A stretch of 64,000 nucleotides of DNA from Gracilimonas sp040882225 (GTDB lineage Bacteria > Bacteroidota > Rhodothermia > Balneolales > Balneolaceae): assembly GCA_040882225.1 (NCBI GenBank), contig JBBEBR010000019.1, forward strand, positions 9,538 through 73,537, in the 5' to 3' direction. The position numbers and the translations under genes are program-made. Positions 22,032 through 30,978 of the stretch are shown piece after piece. The notes beneath the pieces are model-generated. The model saw only the letters and a program-made list of their open reading frames with translations, did no database searches and was not told the origin of the DNA. Each line of letters begins with the position of its first letter. Position 1 is the first letter of the stretch.

Positions 22032-23933
22032 ATGTTAATGAAATTTGTTTACGCTATTCTTATGGGGATCATCACTTCGGTGTTATCCCCATTTTTTATT
22101 CAGGCACAAATTCCTGACCCGGTAAAATTTCAGGTGACACAAATACCTGATGAGGTTAAAGCCGGTGAAATCTTCTCTATCGAAATTGAAGCTTCTATTG
22201 AAGGCAACTGGCACCTCTATTCTATTCTGAATGATAAAGATGCAGGTCCTTTTCCCACCGAATTCTCCCCAAACTCCGACAATTTTGTTTTTGCGGGAGA
22301 TGTTGTTGAATCTGATGCCGACATAGAATTCGACCCAAATTTCGAAGCAGAATTAGGCTGGCACAGCAGTTTTGCGAAATTCACCATTCCTGCGGCAGTA
22401 CGGATTAATGAAACCGGTAGACAAAATTTAGATATCGAAGTGTACTACCAGGTTTGTGACGACCGGGTTTGTCTTCCTCCCAAAACAAAATCGATCGTTG
22501 CGGCCGTAACGGTAAATGGGGTTTCTGAAAATCCCTTCGAAGATGCAGTCACGGGTCCTGCAGCTGCTGATGAAAATACAGAGCGGTCTGGTTTAGGCGG
22601 AGATGGAGTTTTCTCTTTTATGTGGATTGCTCTTCTCGCCGGATTTGCTGCCCTTCTTACGCCCTGTGTTTTTCCAATGATTCCCCTCACTGTTTCCTAT
22701 TTTTCCAAACAAGAAGAGGGAAAGGGAGTAGCTAAGGCATTACTTTTCGGATTTGCTATCATTGTTACGTTTACCATTTTAGGAGTTCTTTTAGCGGCTA
22801 TATTTGGTGTTTCGGGAGCGCAGAACTTCGCTTCAAACCCTTGGGTGAATCTTTTTATCGCGTTTGTGCTCGTTGCTTTCGCTTTCAGTTTGCTGGGGAT
22901 GTATGAGTTGCAGCTTCCTCATCAACTCACAAACTGGCTGAACCGCAAGAGTAATCAAAGCAGTGGAATTGCGGGGATTATTTTTATGGCGTTAACAATC
23001 AGCGCTGTCTCTTTTTCATGTACAGCTCCTTTTGTTGGCGGAGTTTTTGCGGCAACCACAGGCGGCGAATGGTTTTATCCAATTATTGGAATGATCGGTT
23101 TTTCAGCCGCTTTTGCGAGTCCTTTTGTGCTTTTTGCCGTATTTCCTCAATGGCTGGAATCTTTGCCAAGAAGTGGTTCCTGGATGAACATGGTTAAGGT
23201 TCTGCTCGGTTTTATCGAACTCGCAGCCGCATTCAAATTTTTATCCAATGCCGATTTAGTTTGGGAATGGGGAATCATTTCCCGTCCATTTACCATTGCT
23301 GCCTGGATTGCCATTTTCTTACTGACAGGATTATACATTCTCGGAACCTACTCTCTCAAACACGAACAAAAACCAGAAAGTATTTCTTCCGGCCGAATGT
23401 TGTTATCTATTCCATTTCTACTTTTTAGCTTTTACCTGATTCCCGGTTTGTTGGGATCTTCTTTAGGAATTTGGGACGCTTTTCTTCCGCCCAAACAAGC
23501 AACGGATGTAAGTGTTGTTGCTTCCATTGGAATGATTGGTGGAGGCTCTGCAATCAGCAATGATGAAGGGTGGTCGGATAATTATGAAACTTCAAGAGAG
23601 ACTGCACTCGCTGAAAATAAGCCTGTCTTCATTGATTTTACCGGTTATACGTGTACAAATTGCCGTGCGATGGAAGCGAACATTTTCCCCCTTCAGGAGG
23701 TAAAAGCTTTATTTGATGAAATGGTGCTGGTAAAACTTTATACAGATGGCGGCACCAAAGCTACTGAGAATCAACAATTCCAGTTTAAGCTGACCGGCAA
23801 TGTAGCACTTCCTACGTATGCGATTGTGGATCCCGAAACCGGAAGGGTGTTACAGCAAAGTCTTGGATATAGTAAAAAAGACAAGTTTATACCTTTTTTG
23901 CAAGAGGGACTTCAGAAGTATAAATCTCGCTGA
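22032..23933 (+). CDS. dsbD: Thiol:disulfide interchange protein DsbD-like
   Basis: A 633-residue inner-membrane protein with three parts: a signal peptide and periplasmic N-terminal DsbD-alpha domain (about 1-170, with DDRVCLPP), an eight-helix CcdA-like domain (from about 195, with LTPCVFPMIPLTVSYFSK and SAVSFSCTAPFVGG holding the two membrane cysteines), and a C-terminal thioredoxin domain with CTNC at Cys541/Cys544. It moves reducing power from cytoplasmic thioredoxin to periplasmic thiols and cytochrome c maturation. All redox cysteines are present. It follows rplI closely; the next gene begins immediately after its stop. Confidence 0.93.
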   Translation: MLMKFVYAILMGIITSVLSPFFIQAQIPDPVKFQVTQIPDEVKAGEIFSIEIEASIEGNWHLYSILNDKDAGPFPTEFSPNSDNFVFAGDVVESDADIEFDPNFEAELGWHSSFAKFTIPAAVRINETGRQNLDIEVYYQVCDDRVCLPPKTKSIVAAVTVNGVSENPFEDAVTGPAAADENTERSGLGGDGVFSFMWIALLAGFAALLTPCVFPMIPLTVSYFSKQEEGKGVAKALLFGFAIIVTFTILGVLLAAIFGVSGAQNFASNPWVNLFIAFVLVAFAFSLLGMYELQLPHQLTNWLNRKSNQSSGIAGIIFMALTISAVSFSCTAPFVGGVFAATTGGEWFYPIIGMIGFSAAFASPFVLFAVFPQWLESLPRSGSWMNMVKVLLGFIELAAAFKFLSNADLVWEWGIISRPFTIAAWIAIFLLTGLYILGTYSLKHEQKPESISSGRMLLSIPFLLFSFYLIPGLLGSSLGIWDAFLPPKQATDVSVVASIGMIGGGSAISNDEGWSDNYETSRETALAENKPVFIDFTGYTCTNCRAMEANIFPLQEVKALFDEMVLVKLYTDGGTKATENQQFQFKLTGNVALPTYAIVDPETGRVLQQSLGYSKKDKFIPFLQEGLQKYKSR

Positions 23934-26900
23934 TTGTTGCCCATTTGGTTGGAAAGCTTTAGCCTTAATCAATCACTCAAAAATGCAGAATATCTGAATT
24001 CTGCCGTGGACGTCTCTTTGGCAAAGATTATCACAACAAAAAGAAATAAAACCTGTCTCTCAAAAGGTATAGCAAGCTTTACAGGAAAATTATGGCCAGG
24101 ATTTTCCTGTGCTTTTCTGCTGTTGGCTTTCTTTTTTATCTCTTCACCGATTGCAGCGCAAACTACTATTCCGCTTGAGAAGGAGTTACAGCCTTTCAAC
24201 CCAGATTCATCTTACTTTTTAAATGAATGGACAGAACCTTCCAGCATACAGGTTTTCATTGATGCTGAATTATTGCAACCGGAATTTTGGGTTTTTGATG
24301 AAATGGAAGGAATGCTGTCATTCCAAAATATTTCATCACTCCAGTTACAAGACAATAGCCGGGTAAGGGTTCAATTCGAGGCGTATCCACTTGCGTTGAG
24401 AAGATCATATCAGGTTCGTGCCCCGGTAGAATTAGACACGACACTTTTTGATGATCCTGATTCACTGAGGCAGGAAATAGCCAGTTTTCAAAGGCCAAAT
24501 ACTTTTGATGAATCCAATCTTCGCCAGTCAGGCAGTTTGAGCAGGGGAGTGATAGTTGGTACAAATCAGGATTTTGCCTTGGAAAGCGGGTTGAATTTCG
24601 AGCTGAACGGAGCCCTGACAGAGCGAATAAATATAAACGCTTCCCTAACAGATCAAAGCATTCCCATTCAACCGGATGGAACAACTCAAAATCTTCGGGA
24701 ATTTGATAAGGTTTTCATTCAGGTGGAGTCGCCGAATGCGAGAGTGGAAATGGGAGATGTAGATATAAGCTTAGGGCAAAGTACTTTCGCAAAGTTAAAC
24801 CGCAGGCTTCAGGGCGCATCGGGCTACGCAAGCACTGCTGTTGGTGATTATGACGGGGCATTATCTGTTGTTAGAGGAATATACAAGTCGCAGTCTTTTA
24901 ATGGTGAAGAAGGTGTGCAGGGGCCGTATCGGTTAACCGGAAGAAATAATGAGGAGTTTGTGATTATTCTTGCCGGAACCGAAAGAGTGTATATAAATGG
25001 ACAGCGGGTGCAAAGGGGAGCTGAAAATGATTATATCATTGATTACGGATTAGGAGAAGTCTTTTTCACCAGTAATTTATTAGTGAAAGATGAAACCAGA
25101 ATTGTGATTGAATATGAATACGTAGACCAGAACTTCAACCGGACAATGGTAGCCGCAGAAGGTGGTGATACTTTTTTTGACGGAAGGCTTAGAATTGGAG
25201 CAACCGCTATTCGTCAGGCAGACGGAGACAACCTGTTATCTCAGCAATCACTCACAGAAAATGATATTGAAGTGTTGAGATCTGCGGGTGATAATCTTGA
25301 AGACGCAACAATCAGCGGTGCAAGAATTGCGGATGAAAGGGAGCGCGAAGAATTTGTGATGTATGCAGAAATCGATACTGTTTTAAATGGAGGAACTTAT
25401 ACCATCTACGAACATCAGCCCGGTTCACCAGAAGCTATTTACCGTGTTCGGTTTTCTGATGTAGGCACAAATCAAGGGAGTTATCGGCGGGTAAGCGGAG
25501 ATGTGAATGGTTTACTGTATGAATGGGTAGGGTCGGGAAGAGGGAGATATGCTACATCTCAACAATTACCGGCTCCACAAAAACAACAAATGGTTGCTAT
25601 AAATGGCCGTTATAATTTCACAGATAAACTTGAGGTTTTTGGAGAATGGGCTGCCAGTGATTTTGACCAAAACCGATTTTCTTCCTTAGATGATGATGAT
25701 AATACCGATGTGGCTTATGAAACAGGTTTTCGACTCAACGAGGTGCAATCCGCTTTAGGAAAAGTAGATGCCCTGTTATACCGACGCTATTCTGGCAGGC
25801 GGTTTGAATTTTTCGAACGAACCAGGGATGTAGAGTTTGAGAGGAAATGGAATATCACTCGTTTCGACCAAAGCAGGGAATCAATCAATGAAGCTATGCT
25901 AAGGTTGGCACCCTCAGAACAAACAAATATTCGCGGAGATATAGGTTTTGTAGAACGGGATGATTTTGTCGGGATTCGGCAGGCTTCATCATTCACAAGT
26001 AATGAGCCCGGCATCGTGAACTTGAACTACAGGCAGGACCTGGTACAAACGGAAGATGATTCGCTTGCCGAGAAAGGAAGATGGTTCCGGCAGAAGGGGT
26101 CGTTAGGTAAAGATTTTATTTTGGGGGATTTAATTTTTACTCCTTACGCCGCATTTGAACAAGAACATCGTATCCAACGAAATACCATCACCGATTCTCT
26201 TTCCCAGCTTTCTCAATCATTTTATGATATTGGGCCCGGACTGAGGGTAGGGATTTCTGATTTTCAAATAGACATAGGAATTGGATACCGTTCAGAAATG
26301 GGCTTATTGGAGAATGAATTGGTAAAAGAGTCTTCAGCCGTTGAGCAACGCTATAGTATTTTATACAGGCCCAGTGGTAATTTCGAAACGCTGAATGAGG
26401 TTAAAATCAGGAATAAAGATTACACAGATAATTTTTCGGATTTGGGAAATTCTAACCGGCAGGGATTATTTATAAAGTCTGTTACAAGCTATGCTACTGA
26501 GAATGAATTTTTAGATGGAGAGGTTTTTTATCAGGCAAATACGCAGCGACAGGCAATTTTGCAGGAAACTTATGTAAGAGTAGGTTCAGCATCAGGCCAG
26601 TATGTGTGGCGGGATATTAATGAAGATGGCGTGCAACAAGTGGACGAATTTTTTCAGGAAGTGAGCCCGAATGAAGGGTTATTTATCCGGAGGTTACTTC
26701 CGTCAGACGAGTTATTTCCGGTAGTTTTTCTGAACCTGAGAACCATAAATACTTTTAAACCCTTTCAACTTTTTAATTCTGAAAGTGAAAGCTGGACGTC
26801 CGGTATCAGCCTCCGTTCCAGAATAGATATCTCGGAAAATTCAACCACAGAAAATTTAAAAGATGTTTACCTGGTGAATTTAAATACGTTCCGAAATGAC

Positions 26901-27563
26901 AGCACTACAGTGCAGGGAAGATTACTTTGGGAAAAAGAGCTGGATATTCTGCAAGATGTGAACACTGCTGATTTAAGGTTCGGATATACTCAAAACCGGG
27001 GATTGAACCAAAGAACAGTGGAATCGGTTAAAACATATACAGACCTGCTGTACGTGAATTCCTCACTTGATATTACCGAACGGACGAGGCTTTTACTGGA
27101 TGCTTTTAGCGGCACAAATAGAGTATTAAGCAGCAGGCTTTTAAACAGAAATTTTGACATTAAAACCCTGAATATTAGGCCAGGAATAAACGCTACAATT
27201 AATCGGTCGTGGAATGCTGGTTTACACATTTCATATACAAAGAAAGAAGATTCATTTCCGACTGAGAAAGTAACCGCGGATATGTTGAAGCTGGAGAGTA
27301 CTCATAGGATATTTTTATTCAGAAAGCTTCAGTCAAATATGAGATTAGAATTGCGGCGGACCATTGTAAATGGAAATCCCACAACGTATGGAAGTTATGA
27401 ACTAACTGAAGGTACCGGAGAAGGCACTAATTTGATTTGGTCGCTCAACAGTACATATCGTGTAAGTAACCTGATTCGGTTCAGTCTTAACTACGATGGA
27501 AGAACGGTAGAAAATCTCCCGGCGATTCATACTATTAAATTAGTTATGAGTGCAATATTTTGA
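23934..27563 (+). CDS. Very large outer-membrane beta-barrel-like surface protein (unknown function)
   Basis: The frame encodes up to 1209 residues. A signal peptide lies about 45-75 residues in (basic KRNK, then FSCAFLLLAFFFISSPIAAQ), yet no in-frame ATG precedes it; the frame opens at TTG 23934, so the true start is a non-ATG codon somewhere in 23934-24100. After the signal come an N-terminal soluble region, a repeated ELNGALTERININASLTDQS-like segment, GEVFFTSNLLVKDETRIVIEYEY, and many alternating hydrophobic strands with long acidic/aromatic turns to a terminal strand ending VMSAIF. This looks like a large outer-membrane barrel or surface-assembly protein. I do not recognise a named family. 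Confidence 0.7.
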   Translation: MLPIWLESFSLNQSLKNAEYLNSAVDVSLAKIITTKRNKTCLSKGIASFTGKLWPGFSCAFLLLAFFFISSPIAAQTTIPLEKELQPFNPDSSYFLNEWTEPSSIQVFIDAELLQPEFWVFDEMEGMLSFQNISSLQLQDNSRVRVQFEAYPLALRRSYQVRAPVELDTTLFDDPDSLRQEIASFQRPNTFDESNLRQSGSLSRGVIVGTNQDFALESGLNFELNGALTERININASLTDQSIPIQPDGTTQNLREFDKVFIQVESPNARVEMGDVDISLGQSTFAKLNRRLQGASGYASTAVGDYDGALSVVRGIYKSQSFNGEEGVQGPYRLTGRNNEEFVIILAGTERVYINGQRVQRGAENDYIIDYGLGEVFFTSNLLVKDETRIVIEYEYVDQNFNRTMVAAEGGDTFFDGRLRIGATAIRQADGDNLLSQQSLTENDIEVLRSAGDNLEDATISGARIADEREREEFVMYAEIDTVLNGGTYTIYEHQPGSPEAIYRVRFSDVGTNQGSYRRVSGDVNGLLYEWVGSGRGRYATSQQLPAPQKQQMVAINGRYNFTDKLEVFGEWAASDFDQNRFSSLDDDDNTDVAYETGFRLNEVQSALGKVDALLYRRYSGRRFEFFERTRDVEFERKWNITRFDQSRESINEAMLRLAPSEQTNIRGDIGFVERDDFVGIRQASSFTSNEPGIVNLNYRQDLVQTEDDSLAEKGRWFRQKGSLGKDFILGDLIFTPYAAFEQEHRIQRNTITDSLSQLSQSFYDIGPGLRVGISDFQIDIGIGYRSEMGLLENELVKESSAVEQRYSILYRPSGNFETLNEVKIRNKDYTDNFSDLGNSNRQGLFIKSVTSYATENEFLDGEVFYQANTQRQAILQETYVRVGSASGQYVWRDINEDGVQQVDEFFQEVSPNEGLFIRRLLPSDELFPVVFLNLRTINTFKPFQLFNSESESWTSGISLRSRIDISENSTTENLKDVYLVNLNTFRNDSTTVQGRLLWEKELDILQDVNTADLRFGYTQNRGLNQRTVESVKTYTDLLYVNSSLDITERTRLLLDAFSGTNRVLSSRLLNRNFDIKTLNIRPGINATINRSWNAGLHISYTKKEDSFPTEKVTADMLKLESTHRIFLFRKLQSNMRLELRRTIVNGNPTTYGSYELTEGTGEGTNLIWSLNSTYRVSNLIRFSLNYDGRTVENLPAIHTIKLVMSAIF

Positions 27564-27728
27564 ATAAAATTTTGTTTAACATTAATTTAAGGGCGAAAAT
27601 AATAGGTAAGTTTCAATACGTAAAAATGAGTTTTTACTAATTATGAGCTTTGACATTAAGTTCAAAATGACCTATTCTTTCGCTTCAATAATCTTAGCTT
27701 TTAACACTTAAACATTAGTGGAGTAGAC

Positions 27729-28451
27729 ATGATATCGTCGATCGCTCTTTTTCTTTTACAAGCCCCTGCTGACGAAGGGTTTTTCAATCTTATTGTTGCA
27801 AAATTTAATGAAGGTAATGAAAGTGGCTGGATGTGGCCGGTGCTTATAGCGCTGATTCTCGGTTTAGCTATTTTCCTTGAAAGGATCATTACTCTTAACC
27901 TTGCAGACATTAACACCCGAAAATTTATTATTAATGTGCAGGAAGCTCTTCAGGAAGGTGGCATCGAAGCTGCTGAAGAACTCTGTTCTCAAACAAGAGG
28001 CCCTGTAGCATCTGTATTTCAGGCGGGCTTAATGCGGGCACACGAAGGTATCGATGCTGCTGAAAAAGCAATTTCTGCCTATGGTTCCATCGAGATGAGT
28101 TTCCTTGAAAGAGGGTTGGTTTGGTTATCTCTGTTTATCGCCATCGCCCCGCTCTTAGGATTCCTTGGAACGGTAGTTGGTATGATCCAGGCCTTCGATG
28201 ATATTGAAGCTGCTTCTGATATCTCCCCAAGTATTGTTGCGGGTGGTATTAAAGTTGCACTTTTAACAACTGCCGGTGGTTTGATTGCAGGTATTATCCT
28301 TCAAATTGGATATAACTATTGTGTATCTAAAATTGACCGAATTATTGCTGAAATGGAAGAAAGTTCTATTACTTTGATAGATTCTATTATTCTGTTGAAA
28401 GAAGGAAAGCCACTTATTCCGCCAACTGCGGATAATGACCCGACTGCTTAA
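27729..28451 (+). CDS. exbB: MotA/TolQ/ExbB proton channel family protein
   Basis: A 240-residue inner-membrane protein with a first helix around residues 33-50 (WPVLIALILGLAIFLE), a cytoplasmic domain (RGPVASVFQAGLMRAHEG, AEKAISAYGSIEMSFLERGL) and two C-terminal helices containing the conserved APLLGFLGTVVGMIQAF and LLTTAGGLIAGI blocks. It uses the proton gradient with ExbD to energise outer-membrane TonB-dependent transport. GGAG lies before the ATG. First gene of a four-gene cluster. Confidence 0.92.
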   Translation: MISSIALFLLQAPADEGFFNLIVAKFNEGNESGWMWPVLIALILGLAIFLERIITLNLADINTRKFIINVQEALQEGGIEAAEELCSQTRGPVASVFQAGLMRAHEGIDAAEKAISAYGSIEMSFLERGLVWLSLFIAIAPLLGFLGTVVGMIQAFDDIEAASDISPSIVAGGIKVALLTTAGGLIAGIILQIGYNYCVSKIDRIIAEMEESSITLIDSIILLKEGKPLIPPTADNDPTA

Positions 28452-28487
28452 TAATCATAATCCAAATTTTAAAAACAGGATAAATAA

Positions 28488-28754
28488 ATGGTTGCTATAA
28501 GTGTTGGACTTGCGGTAGGCTTGATTGTACTCGGTATTGTTGGCATAGTGGCTGCAGGTGTAAAAAGCCTGGCCCAGGGCAAACAAGACTATAAGAAAAT
28601 AGGCATGATGGCCGTACCCTTTGTAGTGTTTGCGGTATCATACTTGGTGCTTTCAGATCTACCCATGGCAGCAGTTTTTACTGCGGTATTTATGATGGGA
28701 GCTATGATAATTACCATTATGTTAACCGGATTACGCGGTACTCTTAAGTTTTAA
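28488..28754 (+). CDS. Small membrane protein of the ExbB/ExbD cluster
   Basis: An 88-residue protein with about three hydrophobic segments (VGLAVGLIVLGIVGIVAAGV, MMAVPFVVFAVSYLVLS, AAVFTAVFMMGAMIITIML) separated by a short basic loop KSLAQGKQDYKKIG. No named domain is recognised. It is squeezed between exbB and the first exbD gene with short spacers, so it is probably an accessory part of this energy-transducing complex. Confidence 0.75.
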   Translation: MVAISVGLAVGLIVLGIVGIVAAGVKSLAQGKQDYKKIGMMAVPFVVFAVSYLVLSDLPMAAVFTAVFMMGAMIITIMLTGLRGTLKF

Positions 28755-28768
28755 TAGGATAAACAAAC

Positions 28769-29314
28769 ATGCTGTTAAAGAAACGTAAAAGAGAAATGGC
28801 TGAAATAAACGGCTCATCAATGGCCGATATAGCCTTTCTCTTATTAATATTCTTTCTGGTTACAACAACTATAAATGTTGATACCGGTATCGGATTGGTA
28901 TTACCTCCGCCACTGGATCCAGAAGAAGAACCGCCACCCGTCAGGCAACGAAACCTGATGAATGTTCTTGTTAATGCCGAAGGCCGAATTCTTATGGATG
29001 AAGAGCCTTACTCGCTTGGCGATGTAAAAACACGGCTAAAGGAATTCATAGATAATCCTCAACAAGATGAGAATCTTGCTGAGAATCCTGAATTAGCTAT
29101 TGTCTCTATCAAAACTCAAAGACAAACTCCTTATCGTATATACGTAGATATGCTCGATGAGGTAATGGGTGCCTATAAAGAGCTTCGCGATGATGCTGCC
29201 CGGGCAAATTATGGAGTTCCATACGGTGCCTTGAGGCCTGAAAGTGATCAACAAGAGCAAATTCAGAGTATGTATCCTAAGAAAATCTCAATTGCAGAAC
29301 CTGACGGAAATTAA
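28769..29314 (+). CDS. exbD: ExbD/TolR family biopolymer transport protein
   Basis: A 181-residue protein with a short cytoplasmic N terminus, one helix in SMADIAFLLLIFFLVTTTI (the Asp of MADIAF is the proton-carrying residue) and a periplasmic domain (VLPPPLDPEEEPPPVRQRN, ILMDEEPYSL, IKTQRQTPYRIYVDMLDEV). It works with ExbB and TonB. A second ExbD gene follows after 2 bp and differs in length and sequence, so the stator may contain two different subunits. Confidence 0.9.
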   Translation: MLLKKRKREMAEINGSSMADIAFLLLIFFLVTTTINVDTGIGLVLPPPLDPEEEPPPVRQRNLMNVLVNAEGRILMDEEPYSLGDVKTRLKEFIDNPQQDENLAENPELAIVSIKTQRQTPYRIYVDMLDEVMGAYKELRDDAARANYGVPYGALRPESDQQEQIQSMYPKKISIAEPDGN

Positions 29315-29316
29315 TT

Positions 29317-29763
29317 ATGGCGCATTTTCAGAAAAAGCAGGCACGTAGCAAACAGGAAGTTCCAACTTCCGCAATGCCTGATGTAATTTTTATTTTGCTG
29401 TTCTTTTTCATGGTAACTACCGTGTTACGCGAAGTTACCCTGCAAGTACGTGTGAACTTAACACAAGCGGAAAACATCGAGAAAATCGAAGAGAAACGTT
29501 TGGTATCTTATATTTATATCGGCCCCGAAAGACTTCCAAATAACCAACTTGGAGAAGATAAGGTGCAGATTGATGATGCCATAGTGGAAGATATCGGTGC
29601 AATCCGAACTCTCATGTATGATAAACTTCGGGAGCAACCAAGGCTTATCGTCTCTCTGCGAGTGGATGAAAGCTCCGAATTTGGTTTGTTGACTGATGTT
29701 CAGGAAGAATTGAAGCGAGCAAGCACGTTTAGAATAAACTATTCTACCCGACGAGAAGATTAA
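29317..29763 (+). CDS. Second ExbD/TolR family protein
   Basis: A 148-residue ExbD homologue with the membrane anchor SAMPDVIFILLFFFMVTTVL (Asp of MPDV in the proton-pathway position) and a shorter periplasmic domain (VQIDDAIVEDIGAIRTLM, LIVSLRVDESSEFGLLTDVQEELKRA). Tandem, non-identical ExbD genes are common in Bacteroidota. The unit is closed by a terminator hairpin at 29783-29821. Confidence 0.9.
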   Translation: MAHFQKKQARSKQEVPTSAMPDVIFILLFFFMVTTVLREVTLQVRVNLTQAENIEKIEEKRLVSYIYIGPERLPNNQLGEDKVQIDDAIVEDIGAIRTLMYDKLREQPRLIVSLRVDESSEFGLLTDVQEELKRASTFRINYSTRRED

Positions 29764-29782
29764 TTCACTTCACTATATTTTG

Positions 29783-29821
29783 AAGGCAACTGTGCTTTAG
29801 TGCAGGTGCCTTTTTTATTTT
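29783..29821 (+). terminator. Terminator after the exb cluster
   Basis: AAGGCAACTG (from 29783) pairs with CAGGTGCCTT (29802-29811) with one mismatch around a short loop, followed by a T-rich tail that runs into thiL's upstream region. Confidence 0.7.
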
Positions 29822-29834
29822 TAAATATTTCAGA

Positions 29835-30863
29835 ATGTCCGACTCTTTCCAAACCATACAAAGTATTGGTTCTAAAGGCTTGTTAAAAAAGATTACAAGC
29901 TACGAAGCATTTAAACATCCAAAAGTTATACAATCTATAGGAGATGATGCGGCAGTTGTGTCAGAGTCTGATGATTCGCTAACTTTACTTTCTACAGATA
30001 CATATGTTGAGGGTGTAGATTTCGATCCAACCTACACGCCATTTCATCATCTTGGCTATAAAATACTTTCGGCAGGCATTAGTGACATTTACGCAATGAA
30101 TGGCAGGCCCGAAACGGCCTTAATTAGTCTTGCAATTCCAAACAGGTTGTCTGTACAAATGGTGGAAGATTTATACGAAGGTATTTATGCAGCAGGGAAG
30201 AAGCATGAAGTCGAGATAGTTGGAGGCGATTTAAAAGCCAATCATTCCAATCTTGTGATCAATATAAGTGTGTATGGTAAAGCTGAGAAAGAACAGATTA
30301 CCTATCGGAAAGGAGCGCAGATAGGTGATGCTATTTGCTTAACTGGAGATGTAGGAGCTGCGCTCGCGGGTTTAAGAATTTTGATGAGAGAGAAAAAATA
30401 CTGGGAAGAGCATGGAGATGAAAACGTGCAGCCCGAATTAGGTGATTATCAGTTTGTGGTAAAAAGGCAATTGGTTCCCGAATCCAGAAAGGATTTAATC
30501 GATCTTTTTCGGAAAGAGAACATCGTGCCAACGTCAATGATTGATATTACAAAAGGGTTGGTAAATGAAATCAGTCTCTTGTCAGAAGCATCAGAGCTGG
30601 GAGCCTATATTTATCAGGCAGCATTACCCATAGCCATTGAAACCCGGCAGGTTGCGGATGAAATGGAAGAAGATGTAGATCGTTACGCACTCTTTGGAGG
30701 AGAAGACCTTGAACTGATGTTCACCTTACCGGAAAAAGGGGTAGAAAAACTGATGAATCTCTTCAAAGACTTTGTTGTGATAGGCCGAATGGTGCCTGAA
30801 GAAGAGGGAATGAAAATGCAAACAGCCGAAGGTGATATTGTCTCCTTTGATGATTTGTCATAA
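29835..30863 (+). CDS. thiL: Thiamine-monophosphate kinase
   Basis: A 342-residue PurM-like ATP-binding enzyme. It shows the Mg/ATP motif SIGDDAAVV near the N terminus, STDTYVEGVDFDPTYTP, HLGYKILSAGISDIYAMNG, VEIVGGDLKAN, ICLTGDVGAALAGL, SMIDITKGLVNEI and YALFGGEDLELMFTLP near the C terminus. It phosphorylates thiamine monophosphate to the diphosphate cofactor in the cytoplasm. It lies between the exb terminator and the ftsH promoter and appears monocistronic. Confidence 0.93.
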   Translation: MSDSFQTIQSIGSKGLLKKITSYEAFKHPKVIQSIGDDAAVVSESDDSLTLLSTDTYVEGVDFDPTYTPFHHLGYKILSAGISDIYAMNGRPETALISLAIPNRLSVQMVEDLYEGIYAAGKKHEVEIVGGDLKANHSNLVINISVYGKAEKEQITYRKGAQIGDAICLTGDVGAALAGLRILMREKKYWEEHGDENVQPELGDYQFVVKRQLVPESRKDLIDLFRKENIVPTSMIDITKGLVNEISLLSEASELGAYIYQAALPIAIETRQVADEMEEDVDRYALFGGEDLELMFTLPEKGVEKLMNLFKDFVVIGRMVPEEEGMKMQTAEGDIVSFDDLS

Positions 30864-30872
30864 TTAACTAAG

Positions 30873-30887
30873 TGGCACGTTTTTTGC
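30873..30887 (+). promoter_or_regulatory. Candidate sigma-54 promoter upstream of ftsH
   Basis: TGGCACGTTTTTTGC contains the -24 element TGGCAC and the -12 element TTGC with the exact 5-nt spacing of sigma-54 (RpoN) promoters. Transcription would start near 30899, about 80 nt before the ftsH ATG. No enhancer site was identified, so the call is by consensus only. Confidence 0.5.
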
Positions 30888-30978
30888 CAAAATAGGGAAG
30901 GAAGATTTATCATCTGATAAACTTAATAAGTCTTACCTTCGTTATGTTGATTCTATATAATTTTATAAGCTCGTTTTA

